From NCBI GenBank assembly GCA_036946405.1, contig JAQIJC010000001.1:1371001-1435000 (forward strand): a stretch of DNA of 64,000 nucleotides, given 5' to 3'. A program made the translations under genes and the position numbers. This document shows, piece after piece, positions 35,153-45,092 of this stretch (the first letter of the stretch is position 1; the number at the start of each line of letters is the position of its first letter). The notes under the pieces were generated by a model. That model ran no database searches, was not told where the DNA came from, and saw only the letters and a program-made list of their open reading frames with translations. This stretch comes from Sphingomonas phyllosphaerae (GTDB lineage Bacteria; Pseudomonadota; Alphaproteobacteria; Sphingomonadales; Sphingomonadaceae).

Positions 35153-35395
35153 TCAGCCCTTCAGCTTTTCGACCGCGTCGGCGAGCTGGCCGACATTCTC
35201 GATCTCGGCCTGCATGTTTATCGTGATGATGATGTCGAACTCGTCCTCGATCGCGGCGACGAAGTCCATCACGGTCAGCGAGTCCCACTCCAGATCGCCC
35301 TGGAAGCTGGTCGCTTCGGTGATCGCGACGCCCTTCTTGTTGAAGGGTTCGATCTGCGTGCGCAGCGTGTCGAGGATGGCGGTGCGGTCGGTCAT
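35153..35395 (-). CDS. Dedicated acyl carrier protein of sphingolipid synthesis
   Basis: An 80-aa acyl carrier protein with the phosphopantetheine site EWDSLTVMDF (Ser39). It differs from housekeeping AcpP (which has GADSLDTVEL) and is encoded 5 bp upstream of spt, the arrangement in the Caulobacter sphingolipid locus, where a special ACP supplies the acyl chain. The C-terminal helix reads NVGQLADAVEKL, normal for ACPs. It is probably co-transcribed with spt. Confidence 0.9.
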   Translation of the reverse strand: MTDRTAILDTLRTQIEPFNKKGVAITEATSFQGDLEWDSLTVMDFVAAIEDEFDIIITINMQAEIENVGQLADAVEKLKG

Positions 35396-35437
35396 GCGGA
35401 TGCTCTGGCCCTGAAATGCGGCGGTTGTCTGGCCGCG

Positions 35438-36337
35438 CTATAGCAAGCCGTGGGCGCGATACCATCGTGCCGTGTCGGTCAGGCCATCGACGGCGGCGAT
35501 TTGCGGGTGCCAGAGCGCGGGCGGCGGGGCCTTGGCCGGCTCGGCGGTCCAGTCGGGATGGACCATATAGGCGACGCGGTCTGCGGTCAGCTTCGCCTTC
35601 GTGCCGCGCAGTAGCTTGTCCGCGCGTGCGGCGGTGCGGAGCAGCGCGGCGGGGAGGGGGAGTGGGAGGGCGCGCCGCCCGACCGCCACGCCGATCGCGC
35701 GTGCGAAATCGGCGTAGCTGAGCGGGTGGGCGTCGCTGGGTTCGTAGACGGCGTGGTCGGCGGGCGCTTCGGCGAGCGCGAGCAGCAGGCGGGCGAGATC
35801 GGCGACATGGATGATCGATAATCGCCCGCGCGGCGGGATCGGCACGACGCCGGTGCGGCGCGCGGCACGGAACAGGTCGCGCTGCTCCATGTCGCCGGGA
35901 CCGTAGACGCCGGGCGGGCGGACGATCGTCCAGTCGAGCGCGCTGTCGGTCACCACGTCTTCGGCCCCGGCCTTCGACCAGCCGTAGTTCGACAGCGCGG
36001 GCTCGCGCGCGGCGAGCGAGGAGACGTGGACGAAACGGCGCACGTCCCATGTCCGCGCGGCCTCGACTACGTTGCGGGTGCCGTCGATATTGGCGGTGGC
36101 GAAAGCGGCGCGATCGGGGGCGTTGACCGCACCCGCGACGTGGATGACCGCATCGGCGGTCGAGACGAGTGTCGAGATCGCCGGCGCGTCGTCGAGTGCG
36201 CCCGCGATCCACGTCACGCCGTCACGCGGCGGCTGCGGGCGGCGGGCGAGCGCGCGCACCTGATGCCCGGCGGCGAGCGCCTGCTGGATCAGTGCGCCGC
36301 CGACGAAGCCGGTGCCGCCGGTCAGCGCGAGGATCAC
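35438..36337 (-). CDS. cerR: NAD(P)-dependent epimerase/reductase, candidate ceramide reductase CerR
   Basis: A 299-aa extended short-chain dehydrogenase: N-terminal Rossmann motif GGTGFVGG, catalytic Tyr/Lys in NYGWSK (about residues 117-122) and Ser in HVSSLA. In Caulobacter the spt-linked epimerase-like protein CerR reduces the 3-keto group of ceramide. Family and position match here. ATG 36337 overlaps the proB stop, and acp follows after 42 bp. General sugar-epimerase function is the alternative, but no sugar genes are nearby. Confidence 0.8.
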   Translation of the reverse strand: MILALTGGTGFVGGALIQQALAAGHQVRALARRPQPPRDGVTWIAGALDDAPAISTLVSTADAVIHVAGAVNAPDRAAFATANIDGTRNVVEAARTWDVRRFVHVSSLAAREPALSNYGWSKAGAEDVVTDSALDWTIVRPPGVYGPGDMEQRDLFRAARRTGVVPIPPRGRLSIIHVADLARLLLALAEAPADHAVYEPSDAHPLSYADFARAIGVAVGRRALPLPLPAALLRTAARADKLLRGTKAKLTADRVAYMVHPDWTAEPAKAPPPALWHPQIAAVDGLTDTARWYRAHGLL

Positions 36338-37437
36338 AGCAACGCCATATGGTTGCGGTGGACGAGCGCCGCGCGCGGCGCATAGCCGAGCAGCGCGGCA
36401 TGTTCATCGCTGCGCCGGCCGAGCAGCCGTGTCGCTTCGGCGGCGTCATATTCGGACAGGCCGCGCGCGACCGGTCCTGCGGGGCCGGCGATCGCGACCA
36501 GATCGCCACGCGCGAAGCTGCCCTCGACGTGCGTTACTCCGGCGGCGAGCAGGCTGCGGCCCTCGGTGAGCGCGCGGGCAGCGCCGGCATCGACATGGAT
36601 CGTTCCCGCCGCGGTCAGCCCGCCGGCCAGCCACGCCTTGCGTGCGGGGGCGGCGCGCTCGGCGACGAACAGCGTGTGGCGCGCGGCGGCGGAAAGCGGG
36701 CGCTCGACGCGGCCGGAGGCGATCGCGAGCGCGGCCCCGGCGGCATTGGCGATCCGTGCGGCGGCGATCTTCGAGACCATGCCGCCCGACCCCATTCCCG
36801 AGGCGGAGCCGCGATCGGCCATCGCCTCGATCGCGGCATCGATCCGCTCGACGCGCGGAATATGCTGCGCGCCGGGCTGCGCGGGATTGCGGTCGTACAG
36901 TCCGTCGATGTCGGAGAGCAGTACGACGCCCTGCGCACCCGCCGCCTGCGCGATCCGCGCCGCGAGCCGGTCGTTGTCGCCGAAGCGGATTTCCTCGGTG
37001 GCGACCGAATCGTTCTCGTTGATGACCGGGACGGTGCCGAGCTGAAGCAGCCGGCCGAGCGTCGCGGCGGCATTGAGGTAGCGGCGGCGCTCTTCCAGAT
37101 CGCCGAGCGTCACCAGCATCTGCGCGGCGGTCAGCCCCTGTGCGGCGAGCACGTCCGCCCATACGCCCGCCAGCGCGATCTGCCCGGTCGCGGCGGCGGC
37201 CTGCGCATCCTCGAGGCTGGCGCGCCCGCCTTTGGCGAGCCCGAGCCGCCGGGCGCCGAGCGCGATCGCGCCCGACGAGACGACCGCGACCTGCTGCCCG
37301 GCGGCGGTGCGTTCGGCGATGTCGCGGGCGATCCCCTCCAGCCACGCACGCCGGACTCCGCCTTCTGGATCGACGAGCAGCGCCGAGCCGATCTTGACGA
37401 TCAATCGCCGGCAGGCGGTAGGCGGGAAGAGCGACAT
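36334..37437 (-). CDS. proB: Glutamate 5-kinase
   Basis: ProB phosphorylates glutamate in the first step of proline synthesis. The 367-aa protein has the amino-acid kinase domain (LIVKIGSALLVD; VVSSGAIALG; INENDSVATEE; GTGGM-like segment GSGGMVSKI) and a C-terminal PUA domain (about 275-355). The start ATG 37437 matches the family. Its stop overlaps the cerR start, so a proline gene heads the sphingolipid run. Confidence 0.94.
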   Translation of the reverse strand: MSLFPPTACRRLIVKIGSALLVDPEGGVRRAWLEGIARDIAERTAAGQQVAVVSSGAIALGARRLGLAKGGRASLEDAQAAAATGQIALAGVWADVLAAQGLTAAQMLVTLGDLEERRRYLNAAATLGRLLQLGTVPVINENDSVATEEIRFGDNDRLAARIAQAAGAQGVVLLSDIDGLYDRNPAQPGAQHIPRVERIDAAIEAMADRGSASGMGSGGMVSKIAAARIANAAGAALAIASGRVERPLSAAARHTLFVAERAAPARKAWLAGGLTAAGTIHVDAGAARALTEGRSLLAAGVTHVEGSFARGDLVAIAGPAGPVARGLSEYDAAEATRLLGRRSDEHAALLGYAPRAALVHRNHMALL

Positions 37438-37539
37438 GCCTGCGGCGTTAGCGCGACGCGCGGCGCCGTGCCATGACGATCTTCTCGACCTGCCCACGCG
37501 CCGCGTGCATGATCCCGGCGAAGACGGGGAAGGGTGGAA

Positions 37540-38673
37540 ATGCAGCGAAGCATGTGGGCGGCGGTTGCGATCGCAGCGGCGATCGTCGCGCCGGCGGTAG
37601 CGGCGGAGACGGTGCGTGGCACCGCGCGGATCGGCGGGGTCGACAGCATGGTCGAGCTGAAGACCGGGGAAGGAGCCGGGAATCTGCGATATCGTTCGCT
37701 GACGGGATCGACGCCGTGGGTGGAAGTGCCGCTCGATACGCTCGGGCCGGTGCTGGCAGTGCTGGCGGACGATCGGTTGACGTTCCTGCACGATCCGATC
37801 AGCCGTTGGGCGGGCGACGATCTGGTGCCATTGCGCGAGGCGATGGTCACGCGCACGCGGGCGGCGTGGGAGCAAGGACGCGCCGGAACGCGGGCGGGTC
37901 AACCCTCGCAGGGCGCGGTGCGGACGCGGGTGCGCGCGCTGCTCCAATATGCCGTCGCGTTGCGCGAGGCGGGGCGGTGGGTGGAGGCGATCACCGCCTT
38001 GCAACAGGAGCGTGACGCCAATCCGTTGACGAGCGACTGGGACCGCGCCGAATGGTCGAGCGTGTCTAACGCCATGGCCAGCGCGCTGGCGGAAGACGGC
38101 CGGATCGACGAAGCCGTCGTGCTGCTCGATCAGACGGTCGCGCGGCTCGGTGCATCACCTTATGCGATCAACGTCGACCTGCAGGCGGCGTCGATGCTGG
38201 CCTTCGCCGGGCGATATGCGGAGGCGTTGCCACGGGTCGATCGTGCCGAGCGCGGCTTCGCGGCGATGGCGGCACGCATGTCGGTTGTTCCCGGCGCCAC
38301 GGCGCAGTTCGATTCGGTCCGCGCCTGCGTGCTGCACGGGCTGGGCCGGACCGCCGAGGCAACTGCGGCGCTGGCGCGGATCGATCAGGCGGCCGAGCCG
38401 CAAAGTAGGCGGTACGCACCACCTCCCAATCGCGACCTTGTCGAACGCGCGGCGCTTTGCATGAAGGATCACGATGCGTTGGCAGCAGTCTGGCGGCGCG
38501 ATCTCGACCATCTGCCGCCCGGCTCGCTGATGCTCGTCAGTGCGCAGCCAGGTTATCGTCAACAGCCGTACGACGCGGCGACGCTCGAACGGGCGCGCAC
38601 CGCCTTCGGTGCGCCGCCGCCGCTGCGCGTGCTGCCAGCGCGCTACGTGCCGGCGTTGCGCAGCTGGCGGTGA
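37540..38673 (+). CDS. Exported helical-repeat (TPR-like) protein
   Basis: A 377-aa protein with a signal peptide (cut after VAA near residue 22), an N-terminal domain of about 100 residues and a helical region with TPR-like pairs (for example LLQYAVALREAGRWVEAITALQ, ASMLAFAGRYAEALPRVDRA, VLHGLGRTAEATAAL). It is probably periplasmic and used for protein contacts; no enzyme motif is seen. It lies between proB and obgE, and faces obgE convergently with a 7-bp gap. Confidence 0.75.
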   Translation: MQRSMWAAVAIAAAIVAPAVAAETVRGTARIGGVDSMVELKTGEGAGNLRYRSLTGSTPWVEVPLDTLGPVLAVLADDRLTFLHDPISRWAGDDLVPLREAMVTRTRAAWEQGRAGTRAGQPSQGAVRTRVRALLQYAVALREAGRWVEAITALQQERDANPLTSDWDRAEWSSVSNAMASALAEDGRIDEAVVLLDQTVARLGASPYAINVDLQAASMLAFAGRYAEALPRVDRAERGFAAMAARMSVVPGATAQFDSVRACVLHGLGRTAEATAALARIDQAAEPQSRRYAPPPNRDLVERAALCMKDHDALAAVWRRDLDHLPPGSLMLVSAQPGYRQQPYDAATLERARTAFGAPPPLRVLPARYVPALRSWR

Positions 38674-38680
38674 GCCGCGG

Positions 38681-39745
<1,065 letters not shown>

Positions 39746-39837
39746 TTAGCGCGGCTAAAGCGATATCGGAGCGCGCCCGGCCGGCGCGCGCATCGCCCGC
39801 GGCCGACGACGCGGCTACGCCGCGGAGGGACATTCCC

Positions 39838-39930
39838 GTCATTCCCGCGCAGGCGGGAACCCAGAACCTCCGACGTCACGGCCCTTGCGACGACCTGCGC
39901 GTCTGGATCCCCGCCTGCGCGGGGATGACG
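39838..39930. repeat. 93-bp inverted-repeat element, copy 2
   Basis: Same length and layout as 29366-29458, with the ends GTCATTCCCGCGCAGGCGGG and CCCGCCTGCGCGGGGATGAC. It fills the space between obgE and the TetR gene stop. Confidence 0.7.
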
Positions 39931-39933
39931 ACG

Positions 39934-40533
39934 TTACGCCTCCACCACGCCACGATCCCTGAGCAACATCGTCCGCGCGATCGCGCGCGCGCGGTCCCTC
40001 GGCAGGCCCAGCGCGCGCGCCATCGGTGCGCCCAGCAGCGCGTCGCCCAGCGCCGCCAGCACCAGTTGCAACGTCTCGTCCTTGATCGGAGCGTCGGGGC
40101 GATTCTCGTCGTGCGACAGGTCCTCGACGAGATCGTGGACCGCGGTGAGGATCGGGTCGAGCGCGTCCTGATTGCCGTTGAGAATCATCCACGTCGCCAG
40201 CGCGCCCGCGCCATTGGCGCCGAACGCGTCGAACACCACGTCGACCAGCTCGGCCGGGTCCTTGCGTTCGCGCGAGCGGCGCGCGGCGTCGCGGATCGGC
40301 GCGACGACCAGGGCCGTCATCCGCTGGATCAACGCCGATTGCAGCCCGTCCGCCGAGCCGAAATGGTGGAGAAGATTGGCGTGCGTCCGCCCGATCCGCC
40401 CCGCCACCGCCTTCAGCGTCACGGCCTGCGGCCCCTTTTCGACCAGCAGCACACGCGCCGCCTCCAGCGCCGCATCGCGCGACGCCTCGGGGCTCAGCCG
40501 CCGGCGTGGGGTTGCATTCGAGGCAGGAGGCAA
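39934..40533 (-). CDS. TetR-family transcriptional repressor
   Basis: A 199-aa regulator with an N-terminal TetR helix-turn-helix (AARVLLVEKGPQAVTLKAVAGRIGRTHANLLHHFG, read in parts at about residues 25-59) and a helical ligand domain. The start is uncertain: the only suitable codon is TTG 40533, directly beside a 24-bp palindrome and without a ribosome site, so the mRNA may be leaderless. It is divergent from the metal-hydrolase-like gene, which it probably controls along with itself. Confidence 0.82.
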   Translation of the reverse strand: MPPASNATPRRRLSPEASRDAALEAARVLLVEKGPQAVTLKAVAGRIGRTHANLLHHFGSADGLQSALIQRMTALVVAPIRDAARRSRERKDPAELVDVVFDAFGANGAGALATWMILNGNQDALDPILTAVHDLVEDLSHDENRPDAPIKDETLQLVLAALGDALLGAPMARALGLPRDRARAIARTMLLRDRGVVEA

Positions 40534-40557
40534 TTAACTGACACCAGTGTAAGTTAA
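40534..40557. promoter_or_regulatory. TetR operator palindrome
   Basis: TTAACTGACA-CCAG-TGTAAGTTAA: arms of 10 bp match in 9 positions. It lies between the divergent TetR gene and the gene at 40589, abutting the TetR start codon, as an autoregulatory operator would. Confidence 0.75.
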
Positions 40558-40588
40558 CAGATCGTGTCTGTCCTTAGTGGAGGTTTCT

Positions 40589-41443
40589 GTGGCGAAAGCA
40601 ACCACGCCCGCCGACCTGACCATCACCCCGCGCGATCGACGCTTCGGGCGCGGCGCGGCGATCCGTCGCTGGTGGCTGAACGACGATCCTTATGCCACCG
40701 CCTTCTACAACGCGCTGTCGGTGACGTTTCCGAAGGGCGAGGGGTTCTTCGTCGACAGCGTGCGGAAGTTTCGCGAGGGCACGCCGCCGCGGCTGGCGCG
40801 CGAGATCAACGCCTTCATCAAGCAGGAGGTGTTGCATACCCGCGAGCATGTCGCGTTCAACCGTCACGTCGCCGATCAGGGTTATGACACCACGCTGCTG
40901 GATCGCGATGTCGACGCCGCGCTGGCGCTGACGAAGGGGCGGCCGCCGATCGGCAGCCTTGCCGCGACCACCGGGCTCGAACATTTCACCGCGATGCTGG
41001 CGCACGAACTGATCGCCAACCCGCGGCATCTGGCGGGCGGCGACGAACAGGCGCGCGCCTTGTGGCTGTGGCACGCCGCCGAAGAAATCGAGCACAAGGG
41101 CGTCGCCTATGACACGTGGCGGCACGCGACGCGCGACTGGCCGCGCTTCACGCGCTGGCGGGTCAAGGCGCTGGTCATGCTTATCACGACGTGGCGGTTC
41201 GTCCACGGCCGCGCGCGGGGCATGACCGAGCTGCTGCGGCAGGACGGACTGACCGGGCCGAAGGTGTGGGCGCGGATGGCGTGGTACGCGCTTGGCTATC
41301 CGGGGATGGCGCGGAAGGTGGCGGGGGTGTGGCTGGCGTATTTCCTGCCCGGTTTCCATCCGTGGAAGCATGACGACCGTGCGCTGATCGGGCTGGCCGA
41401 GAGCGATTACGAAGCGGCGGTGCTGCCGCCGGTCGCGGCGTGA
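40589..41443 (+). CDS. Metal-dependent hydrolase-like protein (COG3687 type)
   Basis: A 284-aa protein with many conserved acidic and His residues in helical context: KQEVLHTREHVAFN, TGLEHFTAMLAHE and WHAAEEIEHKGVAYD, a pattern of a ferritin-like metal site typical of the predicted metal-dependent hydrolase family. The substrate is unknown. GTG 40589 is chosen because GGAGG stands 5 nt upstream; GTG 40577 lies upstream of that site. It is controlled in all likelihood by the divergent TetR protein. Confidence 0.82.
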   Translation: MAKATTPADLTITPRDRRFGRGAAIRRWWLNDDPYATAFYNALSVTFPKGEGFFVDSVRKFREGTPPRLAREINAFIKQEVLHTREHVAFNRHVADQGYDTTLLDRDVDAALALTKGRPPIGSLAATTGLEHFTAMLAHELIANPRHLAGGDEQARALWLWHAAEEIEHKGVAYDTWRHATRDWPRFTRWRVKALVMLITTWRFVHGRARGMTELLRQDGLTGPKVWARMAWYALGYPGMARKVAGVWLAYFLPGFHPWKHDDRALIGLAESDYEAAVLPPVAA

Positions 41444-41546
41444 GCCGCACGATGCGGGTCGCCGGTAAGTCGACCAGCCGCAGGTTACGATCGTATCGTG
41501 GCGTCCGTCCGCGCCGGCGAGCCGGGCTCCCGAACGGAGACTGCCG

Positions 41547-42122
41547 ATGTTCTGGTTAGCGCTTCTTCTTTCTTTGCCGATCGACGCCTCGACGTCCTCG
41601 CAGCGCGCTACTCCTGCCGCGGAGACATGCAGCTACGATCGTGAGAAGCTGGCGCTAGGCTTCGATGCTTTCGATCAGGATATGAAGGGCGGTTGGCGCG
41701 CGCTGGCGGACAAGCCCGGTTGTGGCAAGGCAGCAGCTGACATGATCCGCGCTTATCGCCTGAATTATCAGGAACGGATCCATCTGCTCTACTGGCATGA
41801 AGCGCAGTTGAGAGCGTCAAACGGCGATTATGCTGCCGCTATTCCCTTGATGGAAAAGTCACGACAGCCCCCGACGCAAGACGATTTCGGTTGGAATCCG
41901 TATGTGGATGCCACAATCGCTTTCCTGCGCAACGATCGTGTGGCGCTGCTCGCAGCGCGACGCCGGTTGACCGCTGTCACAAAACCGAGTGATCTTCCCG
42001 CGACGGAAAAGTGGCCTCCCAACCTGACTGTCATCGATCGGCTTATCCAATGCTTCGGCGTGCCATATCAGGCAGCTTATGGAGGTACTTGCCTGCAAGC
42101 TGACCCCGCTCGCGCGCGTTAG
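41547..42122 (+). CDS. Exported protein of unknown function
   Basis: A 191-aa protein with a short hydrophobic N terminus (MFWLALLLSLPID) as signal peptide, four cysteines in the mature part, and helical segments such as ALADKPGCGKAAADMIRAYR and QLRASNGDYAAAIPLMEKS that look like a TPR pair. No family is recognised. GC content is lower than in its neighbours, and the gene borders a 165-bp mobile-like repeat, so it may be a late arrival. Confidence 0.7.
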   Translation: MFWLALLLSLPIDASTSSQRATPAAETCSYDREKLALGFDAFDQDMKGGWRALADKPGCGKAAADMIRAYRLNYQERIHLLYWHEAQLRASNGDYAAAIPLMEKSRQPPTQDDFGWNPYVDATIAFLRNDRVALLAARRRLTAVTKPSDLPATEKWPPNLTVIDRLIQCFGVPYQAAYGGTCLQADPARAR

Positions 42123-42125
42123 CCC

Positions 42126-42290
42126 AGAGCATGATCCACCACAGCTGAAGTGGAACCGCCCCCGTCATGCCGGACTCGTTCCGGCATCCACCGTTCCGCC
42201 AGCACCCCGGTGGTTGCTCTTGCGGGACGGTAGACCCCGGAACCAGTCCGGGGTGACGGCGGGAGATGGTTCAAGCGGGATGGATCACAC
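42126..42290. repeat. MITE/REPIN-like element, copy 3, about 165 bp
   Basis: It aligns without gaps to 29146-29310 (about 86% by eye), with the same two internal palindromes and inverted TGATCCA-type ends. It fills the space between the exported protein stop and the OsmC gene stop almost exactly. Confidence 0.7.
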
Positions 42291-42291
42291 C

Positions 42292-42693
42292 TTAGCCGAC
42301 CCAGTCGAAGACGATCGGCGCATCGATGCCGAGCGCGTTGTGCACCGGGCAGGCGTGGGCTGCCGCCTCGAGTTTGCGGCGCTGGCGGTCGTCGAATGTC
42401 CCCGGAATGCGCACGATCACCGATAGATGCGTGATCCGCCGGGGGTTGCCGCCCATGTCCTTCGACACGGTTGCCGTGGCACCGTCGACCCCGATGTCCA
42501 TCGCGCGCGCGGCGATCTCCATGATGCCGAGGATGCAGCCGCCGAGCGACAAGGAGAGCAGGTCGCTGGGCGAAAAGCCCTCGCCCGTCCCGCCGAGTTC
42601 CTGCGGACCGTGCATGACCAGCGCCGCACCGGAATCGGCGTGGGTCGCCCGAAATCGGAGCGGTGCTTCATAGGCGACGGTGAAATCGCTCAT
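42292..42693 (-). CDS. OsmC/Ohr-family protein
   Basis: A 133-aa OsmC-like protein, probably a thiol peroxidase. The two catalytic cysteines are present: one in LSLGGCILGI (about residue 53) and one in AHACPVHNAL (about 115). The class is OsmC-like (YhfA type) rather than clearly Ohr. It is monocistronic, with the repeat element directly after its stop. Confidence 0.88.
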   Translation of the reverse strand: MSDFTVAYEAPLRFRATHADSGAALVMHGPQELGGTGEGFSPSDLLSLSLGGCILGIMEIAARAMDIGVDGATATVSKDMGGNPRRITHLSVIVRIPGTFDDRQRRKLEAAAHACPVHNALGIDAPIVFDWVG

Positions 42694-42753
42694 CGGTCTT
42701 CATTCCCCTCTTTTCGGGACGGAGGGCGGCAGGTCTGCGTCCTCGTCCGCCCG

Positions 42754-43305
42754 TTACGCGGCGATCGGCATCGCCGCGTCGGTGCGCCCTGCTTCCGCGT
42801 CGAGCTCGAGCGCGAAGTCGACGGACTCGACCATTCCGCCACGGCCGAGCGACCAGCGCTGCGACCGCCCGGTCTCGACGAAGCCGAGCTTGCGCAGCAC
42901 GCCCCCCGACGCCGCGTTGTCGACATGGTGATAGGCGGTCAGCCGCGTGAGCGGAAGTGCGTGGCGCGCGATGTCGACCACCGCGCGGCCGGCTTCTGTC
43001 GCATAGCCGCGGCCCCATGCGTCGGGGGTCAGCCAATAGCCGAGTTCGTGATCGCCGTTGTCGGCACGGTGCAACCCGATGGTGCCGATCAGCCGGTGCG
43101 CGCCGCTGCGCTCGATGATCGCGAAGCGGGGCTCCGTCGCACCGCGCGGGAGCGACAGGAACGTCTCGGCGTCTTCCAGCGTGTAGGGCCACGGAACACG
43201 CGCGAGGTGCGTCACGACCGCTTCGTGGCCGATCGCCTGCGCCAGCGCGGGCGCATCCTCGAACCAGCCGGGCCGTAACGTCAAACGGGGCGTCAACGCG
43301 AACAT
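42754..43305 (-). CDS. GNAT N-acetyltransferase, RimJ/RimL-like
   Basis: A 183-aa acetyltransferase of the RimJ type: LTLRPGWFEDAPALAQAI at the N terminus, GYWLTPDAWGRGYATEAGRA carrying the acetyl-CoA loop, and N-AASGGVLRKLGF. Possible targets are protein N termini or small amines. ATG 43305 has AGGAG 9 nt upstream; the ATG at 43314 directly abuts that site. It lies past the rpmA terminator. Confidence 0.86.
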   Translation of the reverse strand: MFALTPRLTLRPGWFEDAPALAQAIGHEAVVTHLARVPWPYTLEDAETFLSLPRGATEPRFAIIERSGAHRLIGTIGLHRADNGDHELGYWLTPDAWGRGYATEAGRAVVDIARHALPLTRLTAYHHVDNAASGGVLRKLGFVETGRSQRWSLGRGGMVESVDFALELDAEAGRTDAAMPIAA

Positions 43306-43386
43306 GTGCTCCATCTCCTGCGACGGTCCCGTGGCACGCGACGATGACGCGCGCGCGACACGGGAACGGTAAAGGGAGGGAGCAGC

Positions 43387-43420
43387 AAGAAAAAAGGGAG
43401 CCGGGGCGGACCCGTCTCCC
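43387..43420 (-). terminator. Terminator of the rplU-rpmA operon
   Basis: On the minus strand GGGAGACGGG pairs with CCCGGCTCCC (one mismatch) and is followed by TTTTTTCTT. It lies about 70 bp past the rpmA stop; GC-rich hairpins at 43433-43470 precede it. Confidence 0.8.
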
Positions 43421-43488
43421 TTGTCTGGCTGGGTTCCGTCGCGGAACCCCGGGTCGCCCTGGTGGGCAACCCGTGTGGTCACCCGATG

Positions 43489-43758
43489 TTATTCGGCCGC
43501 GGCCGCAATCATGTCGACCGAACAGAATTTGCGGCCGAGCTTGCCGTCGTGGAACACCACGCGGCCGTCGACGAGCGCAAACAGGGTATGGTCCTTGCCG
43601 ATGCCGACGTTGCGGCCCGGATAGAACTTGGTCCCGCGCTGACGCACGAGGATGTTGCCCGCGATCGCCTCCTGACCGCCGAACTTCTTCACGCCGAGGC
43701 GACGGCCGGCCGAATCACGACCGTTACGCGACGAACCGCCTGCTTTCTTATGTGCCAT
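43489..43758 (-). CDS. rpmA: 50S ribosomal protein L27
   Basis: L27 (89 aa) reaches the peptidyl-transferase centre. The sequence has the family N terminus [20 protein letters not shown], in which the first residues contact tRNA, and the block [22 protein letters not shown]. It is 28 bp downstream of rplU and ends ahead of a strong terminator. Confidence 0.97.
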   Translation of the reverse strand: MAHKKAGGSSRNGRDSAGRRLGVKKFGGQEAIAGNILVRQRGTKFYPGRNVGIGKDHTLFALVDGRVVFHDGKLGRKFCSVDMIAAAAE

Positions 43759-43786
43759 TGTGTCTGTTCCTTCCGCGCTTTGGGGC

Positions 43787-44083
43787 TCAGCCGACCGAGA
43801 CGATCTTCAGGATCGTGTGGTTCTGGCGATGGCCATTGCGGCGACGATAGTTGTGACGGCGACGCTTCTTGAAAACGATCACCTTCTCGCCCTTCGCCTG
43901 GGCGATGATCTCGGCGGCGACGGTCAGGCCCGCGACGTCCTTCAGCTCCGCGCCCTCGCCAGCGAGCAGCACGTCACCCAGCGTCACCGACGCGCCGGCC
44001 TCGCCCTCGATCTTCTCGACGACGATCTTGTCTCCGGCGGCGACGCGGTACTGCTTGCCGCCCGTGCGCACGACTGCGAACAT
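43787..44083 (-). CDS. rplU: 50S ribosomal protein L21
   Basis: L21 (98 aa) binds 23S rRNA near the base of the 50S subunit. It starts [18 protein letters not shown] and contains the rRNA-binding [17 protein letters not shown] segment. ATG 44083 gives the conserved N terminus; a longer reading to 44128 adds leader codons. First gene of rplU-rpmA. Confidence 0.97.
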   Translation of the reverse strand: MFAVVRTGGKQYRVAAGDKIVVEKIEGEAGASVTLGDVLLAGEGAELKDVAGLTVAAEIIAQAKGEKVIVFKKRRRHNYRRRNGHRQNHTILKIVSVG

Positions 44084-44243
44084 GGCTACGATGTTTCCTT
44101 CAACGGGAATTGCTTCCCAAAATGTCATGGACCGCGACGGGCATGCCGCACGGTTGAAGCGTGGCGGTTAGGATAGCGCTTCCGCGATGTCAACCGATTC
44201 CCCGCCCGGGTGGCAGGGTTAATGTCCCCGCCGGGGCGGGGAG

Positions 44244-44624
44244 TTAGTGACGGTGCAGCCGCTTCAATCCGTAGCGCCCGTCGTCCAGCCGGTCGAACAG
44301 CCCGGCGATCGCGGGATGCTCGATCGGCTCGTCGCTGTCGTCATGCTCGAGGTTCTGCTGGCTGACATAGGCGACATAGCTCGATTCGAGATTCTCGGCG
44401 AGCAGATGATAGAAGGGCTGGTCCTTGGCGGGGCGCAGCGTCTCCGGGATCGACTGATACCATTCCTCGCTGTTCGCGAAGACCGGATCGACGTCGAAGA
44501 TCACGCCGCGAAAATCGAGCATCCGGTGGCGCACCACCTCGCCGATCGAAAAGCGGGCATGGGCGATCGGCGGCGCGATCGGATCGTCAGGGAGGCGGGT
44601 ATCAGCCAGCGCGTCGCGGGTCAT
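44244..44624 (-). CDS. hspQ: HspQ/YccV-type hemimethylated-DNA-binding-like heat-shock protein
   Basis: A 126-aa protein of the HspQ (YccV) family, with the signature FSIGEVVRHRMLDFRGVIFDVDP and the later LLAENLESSYVAYVSQQNL. In E. coli HspQ is an adaptor and specificity factor of Lon protease. The sequence has about 25 extra N-terminal residues. ATG 44624 is the best start. Confidence 0.9.
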   Translation of the reverse strand: MTRDALADTRLPDDPIAPPIAHARFSIGEVVRHRMLDFRGVIFDVDPVFANSEEWYQSIPETLRPAKDQPFYHLLAENLESSYVAYVSQQNLEHDDSDEPIEHPAIAGLFDRLDDGRYGLKRLHRH

Positions 44625-44752
44625 ACCAGCGTATCTAGTGCAGAAATCGTGCAGCACAACACGAGATGCGCTTGCGTCGTGTGCCGCAAGCCGTTAGGGG
44701 CCGCGCCTCGACCCACCGCCGGGCGCTTTTTCGAAGCCGCCGGCGACCTCGC

Positions 44753-44842
<90 letters not shown>

Positions 44843-45092
44843 TTTGCCCGACGCCGATATATACCAGGCCCGTGTTCCGGGTCGGTTGCTTCCGACGTAG
44901 ACCATCCCGGCGAGCGCTAACAGAAGCCGTGTAGACAGACCGGACGCGGTGCGATGTACAGTGATTAGCAATGTGCATCATATCGAATGTAACAGCATCG
45001 CCTTGATCCAGCGGTCCGTTTTCTCAATAGCGATGAAATAATAAAGAACGCCGCCAACGTGCGGCATCGTTTCATCGGAGAGGAAACGGGTC

